Part shown: in pieces, positions 6,619 through 8,012 of the stretch
Numbering within the stretch: position 1 is the stretch's first letter
How the letters are laid out: every line of letters begins with the position of its first letter
Origin: Paracoccaceae bacterium
Lineage (GTDB): Bacteria > Pseudomonadota > Alphaproteobacteria > Rhodobacterales > Rhodobacteraceae
Length of the DNA: 8,012 nt
Assembly (NCBI GenBank): GCA_007120685.1
Contig: SKNG01000130.1
Coordinates: 1-8,012 of the forward strand
Direction of reading: 5' to 3'
Made by a program: the position numbers and the translations under genes
The notes under the pieces: generated by a model
What the model was told of the DNA's origin: nothing
Seen by the model: the letters and a program-made list of their open reading frames with translations, nothing else
Databases searched by the model: none

Positions 6619-8012
6619 ATGAATGAACTGGCGCCCCAGCGCGCGGAAACCGATGACATGGCGCTGTCGCTGACGTTGAACGGCGCCGCGCGGCAGGGGA
6701 TGGTCGCGCCCTCGGCCCGGCTGAGCGATGCCCTGCGCGGGGCGTTCGGTTGCGAGGGGGTGAAGGTCGGCTGCGACGCGGGCGATTGCGGCGCCTGCAC
6801 GGTGCTGGTCGATGGCGAGGCCGTCTGCGCCTGCCTGATGCCCGCGCTGCGGGCCGAGGGGCGGGTTGTGGAAACGGTGGAAGGGCTGGCGCCGGGCGGC
6901 GTGCCGGGCCGCTTGCAGCGGGCCTTCCTGCGGCACGGGGCGGCACAATGCGGCATCTGCACGCCGGGGATGCTGATGGCGGCCGAGGCGCTGTTGCGCG
7001 CGCAGTCCGCGCCGGATCGCGCGCAGGTGGAAGAGGCGCTCTCGGGCGTGCTGTGCCGTTGCACGGGCTATGCCAAGATCGTCTCGGCGGTGCTGGATGT
7101 AGCCGCTGAAGACCGCGCCGGGCCGGATGGCGCCGTGGGGGTGCGGGTGGAACGTATCGATGGGGTGCCGAAGGTGCTGGGCACCGACCGTTTCGGCGCC
7201 GATGGCTGGCCGGCGGGCACGCTGGCGGTGCGGCTGGTGCGCAGCCCGCACCATCACGCGGGTTTCGCCCTGGGCGACCTGGCGGCCTGGCAGGCGGCCA
7301 CTCCGGGCGTGGTGGCGGTTCTGACAGCCGCCGATGTGCCGGGGCGCAACCTTTATGGCGTGATCCCGCCGCTGGCCGACCAGCCGGTCTTTGCCGAAAG
7401 TGTCGCGCGGTTCCGGGGCGAGCCGGTGGCCGCCGTCGTCGGCCCTCGCGCGGTTATTGAAAGGCTTGATCTGGCCGATTTCCCCGTCACCTGGGACGAA
7501 CGCCCCGCCGTGCTGACCACGGATGCCGCGCTCTTGCCGGACGCCCCGCAACTGCACGCGGGGCGCGACGGCAACATTCTGGTGCGCGGCTATGTCCGCA
7601 AGGGCGCGCCGGATGAGGCGCTGCGGGGCGCGGCGACGGTGGTCGAAGGGCAGTTTTCCACCGGCTTCATCGAGCACGCCTATATCGAGCCCGAAGCCGG
7701 TTTCGCACGCCGGGTCACCGGCCCGACCGGCGACCGGCTGGAGGTCTGGGGCTGCACCCAGGCCCCGCATATGGACCGCGAGGATCTGGCGCGGGTCATG
7801 GGCCTGTCAGAGGATGCCGTGCGCATTCTGCCATCCTCGGTCGGCGGCGGGTTCGGCGCCAAGCTGGACCTTACCTTTCAGCCCTATCTGGCGCTGGCCG
7901 CATGGGTGACGGGCCAGCCCTGCGGCATGGTCTTCACGCGCGGCGAGTCGATGATGGGCAGCACCAAGCGCCACCCCTCGGCCATCACCGCGCGCATCGG
8001 CGCCGATGCCGA
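6619..8012 (+). CDS. Fused [2Fe-2S] and molybdopterin-binding subunit of a molybdenum hydroxylase (C-terminus missing)
   Basis: 464 codons are visible with no stop. Residues ~14-165 are the electron-transfer part. A plant-ferredoxin-type cluster uses Cys52, Cys57, Cys60 and Cys72, and an alpha-helical cluster uses Cys111, Cys114, Cys146 and Cys148 (QCGICTPGM; LCRCTGY); spacings fit the family. After a linker of about ten residues, the aldehyde oxidase/xanthine dehydrogenase a/b hammerhead domain begins near RVERIDGVPKVLGTDRF (176). The molybdopterin-binding domain follows, with IEHAYIEPE (351-359), TQAPH and GGGFGAK (409-415). Family enzymes hydroxylate aldehydes, purines or N-heterocycles. 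In many relatives these two parts are separate subunits; Desulfovibrio gigas aldehyde oxidoreductase shows the same fusion but without FAD. Here FAD comes from the gene just upstream. After GGGFGAK the segment LDLTFQPYL lacks the arginine that bovine xanthine oxidase carries nearby (ETRST), so canonical xanthine oxidation is doubtful. The catalytic glutamate near the C-terminus is outside the window. Confidence 0.92.
   Translation, partial: MNELAPQRAETDDMALSLTLNGAARQGMVAPSARLSDALRGAFGCEGVKVGCDAGDCGACTVLVDGEAVCACLMPALRAEGRVVETVEGLAPGGVPGRLQRAFLRHGAAQCGICTPGMLMAAEALLRAQSAPDRAQVEEALSGVLCRCTGYAKIVSAVLDVAAEDRAGPDGAVGVRVERIDGVPKVLGTDRFGADGWPAGTLAVRLVRSPHHHAGFALGDLAAWQAATPGVVAVLTAADVPGRNLYGVIPPLADQPVFAESVARFRGEPVAAVVGPRAVIERLDLADFPVTWDERPAVLTTDAALLPDAPQLHAGRDGNILVRGYVRKGAPDEALRGAATVVEGQFSTGFIEHAYIEPEAGFARRVTGPTGDRLEVWGCTQAPHMDREDLARVMGLSEDAVRILPSSVGGGFGAKLDLTFQPYLALAAWVTGQPCGMVFTRGESMMGSTKRHPSAITARIGADA

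Noticed and set aside
5884..7770. 628-aa minus-strand open frame opposite the oxidoreductase genes
   Set aside because: It is codon-aligned antisense of both subunit genes, which share a frame. The sense strand has clear FAD, FeS and molybdopterin motifs, while the antisense product (many His, Arg and Gln) is an artefact of GC-rich codons.

Overview
The window is about 70% G+C, with GC-rich third codon positions and Shine-Dalgarno starts. Codon style and protein content look like an alphaproteobacterium, most plausibly a member of the Rhodobacteraceae. That assignment is inference; no rRNA or other marker gene is present.

Layout: two divergent transcription units share one long intergenic region. 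Left (1-5062, minus strand) is one uninterrupted reading frame of at least 1687 codons, cut by the left edge. It encodes a very large, cysteine-free, lysine-poor, repetitive protein. About 32 beta-helix-type repeats (T5SS/PEP-CTERM-associated style) are followed by an autotransporter-passenger-like cap, a proline-rich linker, a von Willebrand factor type D (VWD) domain, a short carboxypeptidase-regulatory-like segment and two dockerin/EF-hand-like calcium loops. It has no N-terminal signal peptide. It is most likely a secreted surface or matrix protein, possibly exported by a type I system whose signal would lie beyond the left edge.

Middle (5063-5781) is a 719-base divergent intergenic region. 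Its central part falls to roughly 50% G+C. It carries a perfect tandem 12-bp repeat and a perfect 8-bp dyad, both candidate regulator sites. I could not defend a specific promoter.

Right (5782-8012, plus strand) is the start of an operon for a xanthine-dehydrogenase-family molybdenum hydroxylase. It begins with a complete FAD subunit (277 aa). Three bases later comes a polypeptide in which the two [2Fe-2S] domains are fused to the molybdopterin-binding catalytic domains; it is cut by the right edge. Together they would carry electrons from substrate through Mo and two FeS clusters to FAD. The substrate cannot be read from the sequence, but a purine-binding arginine typical of true xanthine dehydrogenases is not evident. 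Nothing links the enzyme functionally to the adhesin-like protein except adjacency.
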